Part shown: one piece after another, positions 17,656 to 27,240 of the stretch
Numbering within the stretch: position 1 is the stretch's first letter
Layout of the letters: every line of letters starts with the position of its first letter
Assembly (NCBI GenBank): GCA_029862165.1
Contig: JAOTXU010000013.1
Coordinates: forward strand, 37,712 to 101,711
DNA: 64,000 nt
DNA from: Gammaproteobacteria bacterium
GTDB lineage: Bacteria; Pseudomonadota; Gammaproteobacteria; Steroidobacterales; JABDKV01
Direction of reading: 5' to 3'
Translations under genes and position numbers: made by a program
Notes under the pieces: model-generated
Databases searched by the model: none
The model's input: only the letters and a program-made list of their open reading frames with translations
Told to the model about the DNA's origin: nothing

Positions 17656-19710
17656 CTAAGCTTGTGTGGTGCTCAGGGTCCCACGGTATTGATAAACAAT
17701 CACTGCCGTCAAAGCAATGATCCCCAATACGCTGGCCGGCCCAAAACCGCCAATTACCGGCAACGGCATGACAAACGCAGCGATCACAGCTATCAGTACA
17801 CCCATCAAAGCCTCACCTGTAATCAAGCCGGAGGCCAGTAACATACCCGTGTTTTCGCGTTGCTGTCGCACAGCCGCGGGTGCTGACTCGGATTTTCTTT
17901 TAACCAACCAGGCAATACCGCCACCGATGAAAATCGGCACAGACAACCCCAGCGGCAAATAGACCCCGACGGCCACGGCAAGTACCGGAAAACGGAATGA
18001 CGAACCGCGAGCTTCCTGAATCTTGTCGAGAATGATCAGTGCAACAGCCAACGCAAAGCCAATATAAATAAACAACCAATCAATGCCGGCACCAAAGATA
18101 CCGCTGGCTAACGCCTGCATCAGACCGGCCTGCGGTGCGGCAAGAAACTGTGCGTTTGGGTTCGTCGGACTGGGCCGACCGATGCCATAACCGGTATCGA
18201 GGACCTGCAAAACAAACGGTATGATCAGCGCCGCTGACACTACGCCCACGATCTGGAACGCCTGCTGGCGCCAGGGCGTAGACCCAACGAGATGACCGCA
18301 CTTGAGGTCCTGCATGTTGTCGCCGGCGATAGCGGCTGCAGAACAAATTAAACCGGCGAGATAGATTACTGCAATCGGACCCAACGTGGCAGCTAATCCT
18401 TCATTGCCCATTATCTGCAACAGCAACAGCGCGGAAACAACAACCGTAGCAATGGTAACGCCTGAAATCGGGTTGTTGGAACTACCGACGAGCCCCGCCA
18501 TGTAACCAGCGACCGATGAAAAGATAAATCCGAATACAAGCATTAGTGCCGTCATGATCGCCGACACCATCACTTTGTCAGGGTAATCACCCAACGCATA
18601 GTGAAACACCATGTAGATCGGAATAATCATCACCGCGACCACGATGCCCACGAGATTGATCGGTGTATCAAATTCGGTACGCAACACGGCTGCCGCACCA
18701 GACTCGCGGCTTACTTTATAAGCGTTGAGACTGGCCTTAACACCGGCGATCAACGGCTTTGTGAGAGATATCAGGGACCACAGACCACCAATCATCATCG
18801 CGCCGACACCGATACGCCTCGCCTGCTGCCAGGATGCGCCCGCCAATGCGCCCCAGTCCGCTGCCGTCATGTCGACCCAGGCCTTTGCCGCATCGATCCC
18901 GGCGGCTGCTGTAATGGCCTCGTGATTAAATGCCCAATTGACTGGCACTGTGACGATAGTTCCTATGACACCACCGAGAAAAACCAGCATCGCAATATTT
19001 AAGCCCACGATGTAACCAACACCGATTAACGCGGGACTAAGGTTTACGTTGCCCATAAACAAATACTTGCCGCCGAAGAATGATTGAGTTGTTGCCACTG
19101 CGCCGGCAAAAAACCCGATGCCCGATTCAAGCAGCTTAAACACCGCGCCAATTCCGGCCGCCTGTAATAGCAGCCTGAACCCAGTATTGGATTCGGCCGC
19201 CTCCGCGGTATGATGAGAGGCATCCGTTTCTATGCCGCCGGTCTTTAGGACTTCGGCGGTCGCAACACCCTCGGGAAACTTTAGCTTTGCTTCGACGATC
19301 AAGGCGCGGCGCAACGGAATAGTGAAAGCGACACCCATGATGCCGCCGATAATGCCAATAGAGACCATCGGCCCGTAGCTATAGCCGCTCCATGCGCCCA
19401 TCATGACCAGCGCCGGAATGGTGAAAATAATTCCCGCCACGAGGGATTCACCAGCCGATGCGGAAGTTTGCACCATGTTGTTTTCCAGGATGTTGGACTT
19501 TCGGGTCAGTCGCAGCACACCCATCGATACCGCAGCTGCCGGTATCGAGGCCGAAACCGTCAGCCCCACCAGCAAACCGATATAGGCATTTGCGGCAGCC
19601 AGCAGCATCGACAAAATTGCACCCAGAACCAGCGCCTTGCCAGTGATTTCAGCGAGATTCCGTTCTGCCGGTACTACCGGTGGGGGCAGGATAATCGTTT
19701 CGTTGGCCAC
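17656..19710 (-). CDS. OPT-family oligopeptide transporter
   Basis: Proton-coupled importer of 684 residues with about 16 helices, the usual size for bacterial OPT proteins. Typical pieces are the N-terminal ITGKALVLGAILSMLLAAANA, the LKFPEGVATAEVLK segment near residue 145 and the DNMQDLKCGHLVGSTPWRQQ motif near residue 470. A GTG start is preceded by GGGAGA. Together with the nearby POT transporter and M2 peptidase it suggests a peptide-using lifestyle. Some OPT members carry metal chelates instead. Confidence 0.88.
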   Translation of the reverse strand: MANETIILPPPVVPAERNLAEITGKALVLGAILSMLLAAANAYIGLLVGLTVSASIPAAAVSMGVLRLTRKSNILENNMVQTSASAGESLVAGIIFTIPALVMMGAWSGYSYGPMVSIGIIGGIMGVAFTIPLRRALIVEAKLKFPEGVATAEVLKTGGIETDASHHTAEAAESNTGFRLLLQAAGIGAVFKLLESGIGFFAGAVATTQSFFGGKYLFMGNVNLSPALIGVGYIVGLNIAMLVFLGGVIGTIVTVPVNWAFNHEAITAAAGIDAAKAWVDMTAADWGALAGASWQQARRIGVGAMMIGGLWSLISLTKPLIAGVKASLNAYKVSRESGAAAVLRTEFDTPINLVGIVVAVMIIPIYMVFHYALGDYPDKVMVSAIMTALMLVFGFIFSSVAGYMAGLVGSSNNPISGVTIATVVVSALLLLQIMGNEGLAATLGPIAVIYLAGLICSAAAIAGDNMQDLKCGHLVGSTPWRQQAFQIVGVVSAALIIPFVLQVLDTGYGIGRPSPTNPNAQFLAAPQAGLMQALASGIFGAGIDWLFIYIGFALAVALIILDKIQEARGSSFRFPVLAVAVGVYLPLGLSVPIFIGGGIAWLVKRKSESAPAAVRQQRENTGMLLASGLITGEALMGVLIAVIAAFVMPLPVIGGFGPASVLGIIALTAVIVYQYRGTLSTTQA

Positions 19711-19787
19711 GTGACTGTCTCCCGGGTCGCATTGGACACAACGCGCACCATACTAAGCCACCCCGCCCAATGCCATAGTCAAAACAT

Positions 19788-19835
19788 CTGTCCCCTCCCT
19801 GGGGACAGACTCCTTTCCTCTTCCCCACCCCCCCC
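19788..19835. repeat. Hairpin plus pyrimidine tract, left part of the dispersed repeat
   Basis: An 8-bp inverted repeat (CTGTCCCC/GGGGACAG) followed by a CTCCTTTCCTCTTCCCC tract. The same arrangement recurs at 28455-28497 directly before the third copy of the hairpin repeat, so it belongs to the same mobile or structural unit. Confidence 0.7.
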
Positions 19836-19879
19836 AAGAATGCAACGCGGCTGCCTCAGCTAACGCGATCGTCACTTGT

Positions 19880-20082
19880 GGCGAGAAAGAAGACGGTCGT
19901 TTGCCTGCGGCGACTTGTCCGGAGCCGCAGGTAGATGCCGGAGCTTGGCCGTCGGCCTCACGAAAGAGTCGCTTCGCGACTTCTTTATCTGCGTGTCTCG
20001 ATACACGCAAATCGAGCTCGCCGCCTCGCGACGACGCGTGATTCGCCCCTCCCCCTAACCCCCTCCCCGGAGGGGAGGGGGA
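19880..20082. repeat. 203-bp direct repeat, copy 1
   Basis: Identical to 20145-20347 except one base (A 20015 vs G 20280). It is a string of hairpins: arms 19904-19911/19924-19931 (8 bp plus wobble pairs), a GAGTCGC/GCGACTTC stem, a TGCGTGT/ACACGCA stem and a terminal CCCCTCCCC/GGGGAGGGG palindrome. Lies between the OPT and M2 peptidase genes with no coding sequence. Confidence 0.9.
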
Positions 20083-20144
20083 ATAAGATAGGGAGCCTCC
20101 GCGGAGGGAGGAGGAAGCAAATAAATCGCCGATAATAAGACAGC

Positions 20145-20347
20145 GGCGAGAAAGAAGACGGTCGTTTGCCTGCGGCGACTTGTCCGGAGCCGCAGGTAGA
20201 TGCCGGAGCTTGGCCGTCGGCCTCACGAAAGAGTCGCTTCGCGACTTCTTTATCTGCGTGTCTCGATACACGCAAATCGGGCTCGCCGCCTCGCGACGAC
20301 GCGTGATTCGCCCCTCCCCCTAACCCCCTCCCCGGAGGGGAGGGGGA
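20145..20347. repeat. 203-bp direct repeat, copy 2
   Basis: Offset exactly 265 bases from copy 1. Ends 11 bases before the M2 peptidase stop codon, so its G/C-rich terminal palindrome may act as that gene's transcript end. The 62-base spacer between copies holds no gene. Confidence 0.9.
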
Positions 20348-20357
20348 CGGAAAAGTC

Positions 20358-22208
20358 TTACCAACCGCACTGCCGCGTTGCGTTCTCCCCCTCCAACCAG
20401 ATCATGAGAGGAGAGAAATAATCGATTATGGCCGACGCATCCATTTCACGTGAACCTGTGAGCGCTTCCAACGCATCTCGCCAAGGACGACTCTGGCCCA
20501 ACGCCAGCATGTTCTTGAAACGCTCGCCGGCTTCCGCGCTGCCATAGACCGAACACTCATGCAGTGGCCCGTTAAAATCAGTCTGCTCGCATAGCGCTCG
20601 ATGAAACTGGTATTGCAAAATGAACGAAAGAAAATAACGCGTGTACGGCGTGTTGTCTGGAATGTGGTATTTGGCACCGGGATCGAAGTCGTTCTCACTA
20701 CGTTCGACGGGTGGCGTTACCCCTTGATACTGCTCACGCAACGACCACCAGTCCTTGTTGTAATCGTCCGGATTGGTGCGCCCGGCGAACACATCCCAAC
20801 GCCATTGATCCACGAGTTTAGCCCATGGAAAAAAAGCGATACGATCCAACGCCGTTTTCATCTGCTGGTTGATTAGTGCTTTCTCATCGGTCTCGAAACT
20901 ATCGATCAGCCCGATCTGCTGCAGAAAGGCCGGTGTCATCGACAAGACTACCGTGTCACCGATGGCCTCATGAAATCCGTCATGCGCACCGCTATGATAA
21001 ACCTCTGGCAGATCCCGATAAGCAAGATAATAATAAACGTGTCCCAGCTCGTGAAAAACCGTCGCCAAATCCTCTTCGTTAATCTGGGTACACATCTTTA
21101 TCCGTACATCCAGGTCACCATTCATCGGCCAGGCGCTGGGATGACAAACGACGTCGCGATCGCGCGGCCGTGTGAACATCGAGTAGTCCCAAAAAGTCTC
21201 TGGCAATGACTCCATACCCAGCGAGGTATAAAAATCTTCCGCCTGCCTGATCATTTGTTCGACAGAATATCCCTGCTCCACCATGGAGGACTTCACATCA
21301 AGATCTGCTACGCCCTGGTAGGGCTCAATGAGGCCATAAATATTGCCCCAGTTCTGCGCCCACATATTGCCCAACAGGTGTGCCGGTATCTCTGAATCCT
21401 GTGGTACCCGATCCTCGCCATAAACTTCGCCCAGCTTCGCCCGGACATGACAATGCAGTTCGTCATAGAGCGGTTTCACCTGCTGCCAGAGACGCTCTAT
21501 TTCCTGCTCAAATTCGTCTGCGCTCATGTCGTAACCCGAACGCCACATTGCACCCAGATTGTCGTAGCCCAATTCCGCCGCGCCTTCGTTGGTGAGCTCA
21601 GCAAAACGTTGGTAGTCCGAACGCATTGGGGGCGATATCGTGCGCCAGCCGGCCCAGGCGGTACGCAGTTGATCAAAATCCCGGTTCTCGGCCATCAATC
21701 GGGTCAACTGTTCGAGCGTCTGGCAACTGTCCGGTCCGTCCGGGCAAAACTTGCCCTTTGAATAGGTTGAACTGAGACGTTGTGCTATTTCGGCAAGCTC
21801 TTTGCGCTTGGCATCGTCATTTGGCGCAGGCATGGACGAACCGAGTTTTATCAGATTGATTGCACGTGCCGTATCGGCATCCAGTTTGACATCGTTAAAG
21901 CGCTTGGCTTCTTCAATCATTCGACTGGTGAATGCCAGGTCTTTTTCGGTTGCTCGTGCAACCAGCCATTCCGTGTCATCGGTGATATGAGTGGCATGAA
22001 CCCACGCCAGCCGCGAGTGTTCCTTTCTCATTTCCCGAGTTTCTGCGCTGTATCTTTCAACGTAGTTGCGGGCGTCTTGCGCGGTGGGCGCGCCGGTGCG
22101 CGCTGCATCGGCAGCGGCCTTTACTTGTGTAGCAGCTCCGTCGCCGCCATCGCACGCATGCAGAAGTAAAAGGGAGAACAGCGCCAGAAGAACATTCATT
22201 AACTTCAT
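20358..22208 (-). CDS. M2-family peptidyl-dipeptidase (ACE-like) lipoprotein
   Basis: Zinc dipeptidyl-carboxypeptidase of 616 residues, the typical length for bacterial M2 enzymes. Signal peptide with lipobox LLHAC (residues 15-19) points to envelope attachment. The zinc site HELGH lies near residue 389 and the third ligand in HEAIGD about 24 residues later; upstream GNMWAQNWGNIY is also family-typical. Near-complete from residue 40 to the end, so expected to be active. Probably trims oligopeptides before POT/OPT uptake. Confidence 0.92.
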   Translation of the reverse strand: MKLMNVLLALFSLLLLHACDGGDGAATQVKAAADAARTGAPTAQDARNYVERYSAETREMRKEHSRLAWVHATHITDDTEWLVARATEKDLAFTSRMIEEAKRFNDVKLDADTARAINLIKLGSSMPAPNDDAKRKELAEIAQRLSSTYSKGKFCPDGPDSCQTLEQLTRLMAENRDFDQLRTAWAGWRTISPPMRSDYQRFAELTNEGAAELGYDNLGAMWRSGYDMSADEFEQEIERLWQQVKPLYDELHCHVRAKLGEVYGEDRVPQDSEIPAHLLGNMWAQNWGNIYGLIEPYQGVADLDVKSSMVEQGYSVEQMIRQAEDFYTSLGMESLPETFWDYSMFTRPRDRDVVCHPSAWPMNGDLDVRIKMCTQINEEDLATVFHELGHVYYYLAYRDLPEVYHSGAHDGFHEAIGDTVVLSMTPAFLQQIGLIDSFETDEKALINQQMKTALDRIAFFPWAKLVDQWRWDVFAGRTNPDDYNKDWWSLREQYQGVTPPVERSENDFDPGAKYHIPDNTPYTRYFLSFILQYQFHRALCEQTDFNGPLHECSVYGSAEAGERFKNMLALGQSRPWRDALEALTGSREMDASAIIDYFSPLMIWLEGENATRQCGW

Positions 22209-22265
22209 AGGTTCAATGTCAACCCGAAAGACTAACAGTGATAGAACCGATGTCTTAACAAAATA

Positions 22266-23780
22266 TCAATCTTTCAAATGTACGACTTCGGATTCCCAGT
22301 TTTTGCTGATCAGGCCTACTAGCAGAACTACTGCGCCAATTCCTATGGTGAATGTTGCGATCTGCTTAAACAAATTCGGCATCTCAGCGACATTGCTCGG
22401 GTCAAAGTTGCCAGCTAGTAAGCCGGCGATGATATTGCCGATGGAATAAGTCAGCACAAACACGCCCATCATCTGTCCAATAAATCGTTGCGGCGACAAT
22501 TTACTTACCGCACTCAGCGCAATTGGGCTAAGGCAAAGTTCCCCGACGGTGTGTAAAAAATAGGTCAAGATCAGTAAAAACGGTGCTGCCTGCATCCCAC
22601 CCGCTGCTACCTGCGCGGCAAAGACCATGACTAAGAAGCCACTACCCATGATCATCAGGCCAACGGCGCATTTGATGCCATACGCGGGCGACACCATACG
22701 CTGACCCAGTCGAATCCAGAGTGCTGCGAAAAATGGGGTCAAAAGTATGATAAACATGGGGTTGGCATTTTGAAACCAGATAATGGGGATTTCCCATCCG
22801 GCGATTACACGGTTGGTATAGTCGCGGGTAAACAAGTTCAGTGAGGACCCGGCCTGTTCAAAACCGGACCAGAAACAGGCTGAAGCAACGCACACAAGCA
22901 TGAGTGCCCACATGCCCTTCTTTTCTGTCTTACTCAGTTTGCCCCGAAAATAAACTATGCCAAAGTAGATGAAAAATATTGCAGTGAACGCCACTGCGGT
23001 TCTCTTTGCTAAAGCGACTGCATCAATCGACATAGCCCCGGTCATGGTCATGGCCGTAACCACCGCCACGCCCGCTAAAAAGGCCAGAATGACCATCCAG
23101 CTTCTGCGCTCGCCAGTTGGGGACAGGTGCACGGCTGGTTCGACGCTAACGCCTTTCAAGTTGGCGGTTGTCAGTCGAAAGACAATCAGACCCAGCGCCA
23201 TGCCGACCGCTGCTGCGCCAAAAGCATAATGCCAGCCAGCTTTCTCGGCCAGCCAGCCACAAACGGTGTAACCGATCACCGAACCAATGTTGATGCCCAT
23301 GTAGTAGATCGCATAACCGGAGTCACGACGCTCGTCTTCCCTGCTGTAAAGCTGCCCAACCACGGCGGCTATGTTCGGCTTGAGCAAACCGGTACCCAGT
23401 ACTACCAGAATAAGACCAACAAAGAAGGTGTCGTGGCTGGGAATAGCAAGCACGATGTGGCCACACATGATTATGATGCCGCCATACCAGATGGCTTTTT
23501 GCCCACCAATCAGTCGATCAGCAATCCAGCCGCCCGGCAGACCCATAAAATACACCGACGCGGTGTACACGCCATAAATCGCTGTTGCGGTTACAGTCGT
23601 GAACGCCATGCCGCCCTCTTGCATCGCGGCGGTCATGAACAGCACCAACAGACCGCGCATGCCGTAGTAGCTCATGCGCTCCCACATCTCGGTGAGAAAA
23701 AGTGTTTGTAATCCTTTCGGGTGTCCGAAAAACGCGTGGTCTATCGAACTACCGGGACTGCTAGGCGTGGCTTCGTTCAT
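22266..23780 (-). CDS. POT-family proton-coupled peptide transporter
   Basis: Imports di/tripeptides with protons. The 504-residue protein has about 14 helices, the motif EMWERMSYYGMRGLLVLFM near residue 30 (POT ExxERxxYY-type signature) and GLLKPNIAAVVGQLY near 125. The ATG at 23780 has AAAGGT nearby; the open frame continues to 23804. It lies 57 bases upstream of the M2 peptidase on the same strand, so the two may be cotranscribed for peptide use. Confidence 0.92.
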   Translation of the reverse strand: MNEATPSSPGSSIDHAFFGHPKGLQTLFLTEMWERMSYYGMRGLLVLFMTAAMQEGGMAFTTVTATAIYGVYTASVYFMGLPGGWIADRLIGGQKAIWYGGIIIMCGHIVLAIPSHDTFFVGLILVVLGTGLLKPNIAAVVGQLYSREDERRDSGYAIYYMGINIGSVIGYTVCGWLAEKAGWHYAFGAAAVGMALGLIVFRLTTANLKGVSVEPAVHLSPTGERRSWMVILAFLAGVAVVTAMTMTGAMSIDAVALAKRTAVAFTAIFFIYFGIVYFRGKLSKTEKKGMWALMLVCVASACFWSGFEQAGSSLNLFTRDYTNRVIAGWEIPIIWFQNANPMFIILLTPFFAALWIRLGQRMVSPAYGIKCAVGLMIMGSGFLVMVFAAQVAAGGMQAAPFLLILTYFLHTVGELCLSPIALSAVSKLSPQRFIGQMMGVFVLTYSIGNIIAGLLAGNFDPSNVAEMPNLFKQIATFTIGIGAVVLLVGLISKNWESEVVHLKD

Positions 23781-24101
23781 TTGCTTACCTTTCTTTGCGT
23801 GCAAGTGGGCGCTGCGTGTACAACATGCACGCTTTGCGCCCGTGCGACCGCGCCATCCGAGGTGGTCACACTACGGTTTCCGCGGCGCCTATTGCGGCGC
23901 CGTCAGCGGTCGTCACAGAATCCTGCATTTTCCTGTTTCTCCGTCAGCGGGGGCCTGTGTTGGCGTTGATGATTTGTGCAGATTACAGGCTTTTTGACGC
24001 GCCAGAGTGTAACAGGGTTTGATGTTTTTTCGCTTCTTTTGCGATGCACAATAAGGCTTGGCCGGCGGTCGCGACGAATCAGATCCGGCGAAGCCCCTCG
24101 C
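23781..24101. other. Intergenic gap without a gene
   Basis: About 320 bases between the POT transporter start and the propeller protein stop. I see a GGCGCC...GGCGCC inverted repeat near 23883-23902 but no T tract, and no convincing reading frame. It must hold the POT promoter. Confidence 0.5.
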
Positions 24102-25271
24102 TTAACGCTTTGCTTTTACCCATTGTGCGGGGGGCTGTATGAATTTCAGCTTCTGCTCTGTCGTCTCGAACAGATAATAGTCACCCGGCGAATCGTCACC
24201 GCGCGCCACGACCAGCAGCCTGCGCTCATCGTCACTCCAGTCGATCACCGTATTCGTTGTATCCGCCAGCGCCTCATCAATTATTACCTGGCGAGCTTCC
24301 CAGCGCGGGTCGAAGTAGACCGTTGTTATTGCGTCCGCCATGTACTGGTAGTACACAACTCGACCCTGGTCAGTCTGCTTGAGTCCAACCGCACCGCCTG
24401 ACAAGTCACCAATGTCATAGACTGGATCGAACAAGATTACTTCTCCGAGCTCACCGGTTGGGCTCATATAGCGCAGTGCTTTAAAACCATGCGCCGTGCG
24501 CGCCGTAACAATTAGCCGGCGATTGCCCGCATGAAAAGCCAGCACTGAAAGCTCGTTTTCACTATAAGTGGTTGCTATATCCCACACCTGATCCGGCAGA
24601 TCCCTATACCAAAGCCGCTGACGACCATCCAAAACGTCGTCGCCTTTGTCTATCGCCGCACGTACGATTCCTGCGTTGTCCGTAATCCACCGCGAAATAC
24701 TGTGCTCGTTCGCAACGACTCGCTTTAATCTACCGCTATCGACGTCTAACAAATACACCTCAGGAAATGCTGATGCCGCTGTAATGCTACTAACGAGCAC
24801 CGACTTCCAGTCGGTAGGCAGGCGATGTAGTAACTGCGGTGGTGAGCCACTAATGAGCTGTTCGGGACTACGTCTCCGCAATCTCCGTTCCAGTAGCTTA
24901 CGTCCACCCGTGCCATCACGCAGAATGGTGTAACTGCCGCGATACTCCGGTGCACCAGCATCCTCCGACTTCCTGTCTACGCCGAAAATCAAACGCTCAT
25001 CGTTGGCCCAGAAAAAACTGCGTACATCGGTGCCGGTATAACCGGTTATTGCCTTGGCGAAGCCATCAGACAGACGCATCGTGAGTAAATTACGACTGCT
25101 ACCTGGTGTTGCCCCCCGGGTGACCGCCACGACATACTTACCGTCAGGTGACAGGCGTACGTCATCTGGCTCGTCGGCGATGTAAGCCTGCGATAACTCC
25201 TGTCCTTGTAGTGACGACGACAGCAACATCAGCATGAACACGGCCGATGCTTTTCGTATCGCTTTAGTCAT
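24102..25271 (-). CDS. Orphan beta-propeller protein (S9-peptidase-like N-terminus, no catalytic domain)
   Basis: A 389-residue exported protein with signal peptide (residues 1-23). Repeated blade motifs such as DVRLSPDGKYVVAV (residue 37), SFFWANDERLIFGV and TVIDWSDDERRLLVVARG (near 345) and the late DSPGDYYLFETTEQKL match the propeller of prolyl-oligopeptidase (S9) enzymes. The alpha/beta-hydrolase domain that should follow is absent and not found in the next 300 bases. Its ATG overlaps the tatC stop by four bases, so it is translated with the Tat operon. Confidence 0.7.
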   Translation of the reverse strand: MTKAIRKASAVFMLMLLSSSLQGQELSQAYIADEPDDVRLSPDGKYVVAVTRGATPGSSRNLLTMRLSDGFAKAITGYTGTDVRSFFWANDERLIFGVDRKSEDAGAPEYRGSYTILRDGTGGRKLLERRLRRRSPEQLISGSPPQLLHRLPTDWKSVLVSSITAASAFPEVYLLDVDSGRLKRVVANEHSISRWITDNAGIVRAAIDKGDDVLDGRQRLWYRDLPDQVWDIATTYSENELSVLAFHAGNRRLIVTARTAHGFKALRYMSPTGELGEVILFDPVYDIGDLSGGAVGLKQTDQGRVVYYQYMADAITTVYFDPRWEARQVIIDEALADTTNTVIDWSDDERRLLVVARGDDSPGDYYLFETTEQKLKFIQPPAQWVKAKR

Positions 25272-26038
25272 CGATCTGTTTGCTGAGCCTCAACTTCGCG
25301 ATGACCAGGAACAATCACACGAGCCATGACAATGCCAATTTCGTACAAAACGTATACCGGTAAAGCCAGTAAGGTTTGGGAAATAACATCAGGTGGCGTC
25401 AGAAACATACCGATAATAAATGCTGCGAGTAACACATAGCCGCGTTTTGCAGCAAGCTGTGCGGGTGTAATAAATCCTGACCAAACCATCAGAACCGTCG
25501 CGACCGGAACTTCAAAGGCCAAACCGAAAGCAAAAAACAAAACCATCACGAAATCGAGGTATTCAGTAATATCCGGCATTACCGCCACGCCCTCGGGCGC
25601 CACCGCTTGCATAAACCTGAATACCAGAGGAAACACGACAAAGTAGGCAAAAGCGGCTCCGGCATAAAACAAACCGGCGCTCGTAGCCATCAGCGGAAAA
25701 ACGAGTCTTTTCTCGCGTGCGTAGAGACCCGGTGCAACGAAAGACCATGCCTGGTACAACAGGTACGGCATCGCCACAAAAACTGCTACTAGCAGTGTCA
25801 ACTTGAACGGGGTCAGAAATGGCGAGATGACCCGCGTGGCGATCATGCTGGTACCCGCCGGCATCTGTGCCAGCAACGGACCAGCTATTAACGTAAAAAT
25901 GTCGTTGGCAAAAGGACTCAACACAAAAAAAACTGCCAGCACCGCGATTACCATGCGCAATAAGCGGGACCGTAGCTCTACCAGATGCGAGATCAGTGTT
26001 GTTTCTTGCTTGATGTCCTGTTCGTTTTCATCCGACAT
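25268..26038 (-). CDS. tatC: Sec-independent translocase TatC
   Basis: Core receptor of the twin-arginine export pathway; six helices in 256 residues. The family N-terminus HLVELRSRLLRMV and the FYAGAAFAYFVVFPLVFRFM segment near residue 110 are present, with a conserved Glu in FGLAFEVPVATVLM. I use the ATG at 26038 (GGTGAT just upstream); starts at 26044 or 26047 are possible, and all overlap the tatB end. Third gene of tatABC. Confidence 0.94.
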   Translation of the reverse strand: MSDENEQDIKQETTLISHLVELRSRLLRMVIAVLAVFFVLSPFANDIFTLIAGPLLAQMPAGTSMIATRVISPFLTPFKLTLLVAVFVAMPYLLYQAWSFVAPGLYAREKRLVFPLMATSAGLFYAGAAFAYFVVFPLVFRFMQAVAPEGVAVMPDITEYLDFVMVLFFAFGLAFEVPVATVLMVWSGFITPAQLAAKRGYVLLAAFIIGMFLTPPDVISQTLLALPVYVLYEIGIVMARVIVPGHREVEAQQTDR

Positions 26039-26279
26039 CTGCATCACCGGACGATTGATCGGACCGGGTCGCTTCGCGTGTGGCTTTTTCTATCGCAGCA
26101 CGGGTCTCGTCAATTTGGAATTCGCGTTGCATCTCGCGCTGAAGGCGCCGCATTGCGTTTCTTGCTTTGCCCAGCCACACGCCTGTGGCATGCGCGAACC
26201 GCGGCAAACGCTCTGGCCCCAGAATCAGTAAAGCCAGAACGAAAACGAGGAGAAACTCCCAGAAACTGGCGTCAAACAT
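26028..26279 (-). CDS. tatB: Twin-arginine translocase subunit TatB
   Basis: An 83-residue single-helix protein: N-terminal helix WEFLLVFVLALLILGPERL with the conserved Glu and Gly-Pro hinge, then an amphipathic helix and a charged tail. With TatC it forms the substrate receptor. It is short for TatB but lies in the standard tatA-tatB-tatC order, 26 bases below tatA. Confidence 0.9.
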   Translation of the reverse strand: MFDASFWEFLLVFVLALLILGPERLPRFAHATGVWLGKARNAMRRLQREMQREFQIDETRAAIEKATREATRSDQSSGDADVG

Positions 26280-26305
26280 CTGTTTCTACCGCGTGACCCA
26301 GCGGA

Positions 26306-26536
26306 TCAGGAATCGACGCGATCCCGCGCGCCCTGGACTGACTCGGATGACTTGCTGCCATCGTCTGTCAATTGCGAATGTGGCTCGGAATCTGCCTCGT
26401 TTATGGCCTTGCGAAAGCTGCGCAGAGCGCCGCCCAGATCAGTACCCAGACCCTTCAATCTCCGCGTGCCGAACACCAGCACGACGATCAACAGCACGAT
26501 CAGCAGTTGCCAAATACTTATGCCGCCTAAACCCAT
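26306..26536 (-). CDS. tatA: Twin-arginine translocase subunit TatA
   Basis: A 76-residue pore-forming TatA. It opens [20 protein letters not shown], then [20 protein letters not shown]: the FGxxxLxxLGxDLGxAxxxF hinge and amphipathic helix of TatA are nearly exact. First gene of the Tat operon, 85 bases downstream of dtd. A Tat substrate lies nearby (the TRAP binding protein at 27346). Confidence 0.93.
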   Translation of the reverse strand: MGLGGISIWQLLIVLLIVVLVFGTRRLKGLGTDLGGALRSFRKAINEADSEPHSQLTDDGSKSSESVQGARDRVDS

Positions 26537-26621
26537 TTCGAACCTCTTTGGCCGAAAAGCAATAATGGCTCAGTATAACAGTGGCGACAGAGGCCTAGTG
26601 TGAAATCGGTCATACTGGCGG

Positions 26622-27059
26622 TTACGCTTTGAGCCAGAAGGTCACAGGCCCATCGTTGACCAGGCTTAGCTCCATATGTGCGCCAAATGCCCCGATCTGT
26701 ACATCATCGTGTAGTGCGCGAGTTTGCCGGATCAGCTCGGAAAACATCGCCTCGCCCTGTTCGGGCGCGGCAGCCGAGGTGAAAGACGCCCGCATGCCCT
26801 TGTCGGTATTCGCAACCAGAGTAAACTGCGGCACCAGCAGGATACTGCCACCGGTGGAAAGTACGCTGCGGTTCATTCTGCCACTGGTATCTGGAAAGAC
26901 CCGGTAGCCGCAAATTTTTTCCGCCAGACGTAAGGCCTGAACCGGTGTATCACCCTTCTCGACACCGACCAGCACCAGAACACCGGAATCAATTGAGGCC
27001 ACGGGGGTCCCGGCAACAGTCACCGCCGCCCGGCTAACGCGTTGGATCAAGCCGATCAT
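26622..27059 (-). CDS. dtd: D-aminoacyl-tRNA deacylase
   Basis: Removes D-amino acids mischarged on tRNA. The 145-residue length and N-terminus MIGLIQRVSRAAV are standard. Of the two active-site motifs, the Gly-cisPro one is intact (NDGPVT near residue 134) while the usual SQFTL reads PQFTL near residue 78, a Ser to Pro change worth checking. Genes are often next to tat or ubiquinone loci in Gammaproteobacteria. Confidence 0.92.
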   Translation of the reverse strand: MIGLIQRVSRAAVTVAGTPVASIDSGVLVLVGVEKGDTPVQALRLAEKICGYRVFPDTSGRMNRSVLSTGGSILLVPQFTLVANTDKGMRASFTSAAAPEQGEAMFSELIRQTRALHDDVQIGAFGAHMELSLVNDGPVTFWLKA

Positions 27060-27240
27060 GGGCTTAGCTTATCCTGAGTTCTACGTAGGATTTCTCCTAC
27101 ATTAGAACCAGTCATAATCTTACGCCTGGCCCGACTGTGACCGATAGTGAAGATATGGCGCCTGTGTGACTCTACATCTGTGCTTCCGTAATGGATTGGG
27201 AATCACAGGACACTCGATCACACCTGCAAGGATGTAACTC
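27060..27240 (+). other. Possible short transcript ahead of an orphan terminator
   Basis: No protein gene is evident on the plus strand here, yet a strong plus-strand terminator follows. A 21-codon frame at 27191-27256 ends inside the terminator stem but has no clear ribosome site. A small RNA or a leader/attenuator of the TRAP binding-protein gene would explain the terminator. Confidence 0.3.

Noticed and set aside
19753..20275. Overlapping frames across the 203-bp repeats on both strands
   Set aside because: Both copies give the same peptides only because the DNA is repeated; hairpins with covariation explain conservation.
19880..20347. CRISPR-like array
   Set aside because: Only two 203-bp units with one spacer and internal hairpins; no cas genes.
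23127..23711. 194-codon plus-strand frame inside the POT gene
   Set aside because: Antisense shadow of a clear transporter gene with low-complexity His/Arg-rich translation.
23883..23902. GGCGCC inverted repeat as terminator
   Set aside because: No T tract on either side and it lies upstream of the POT gene.
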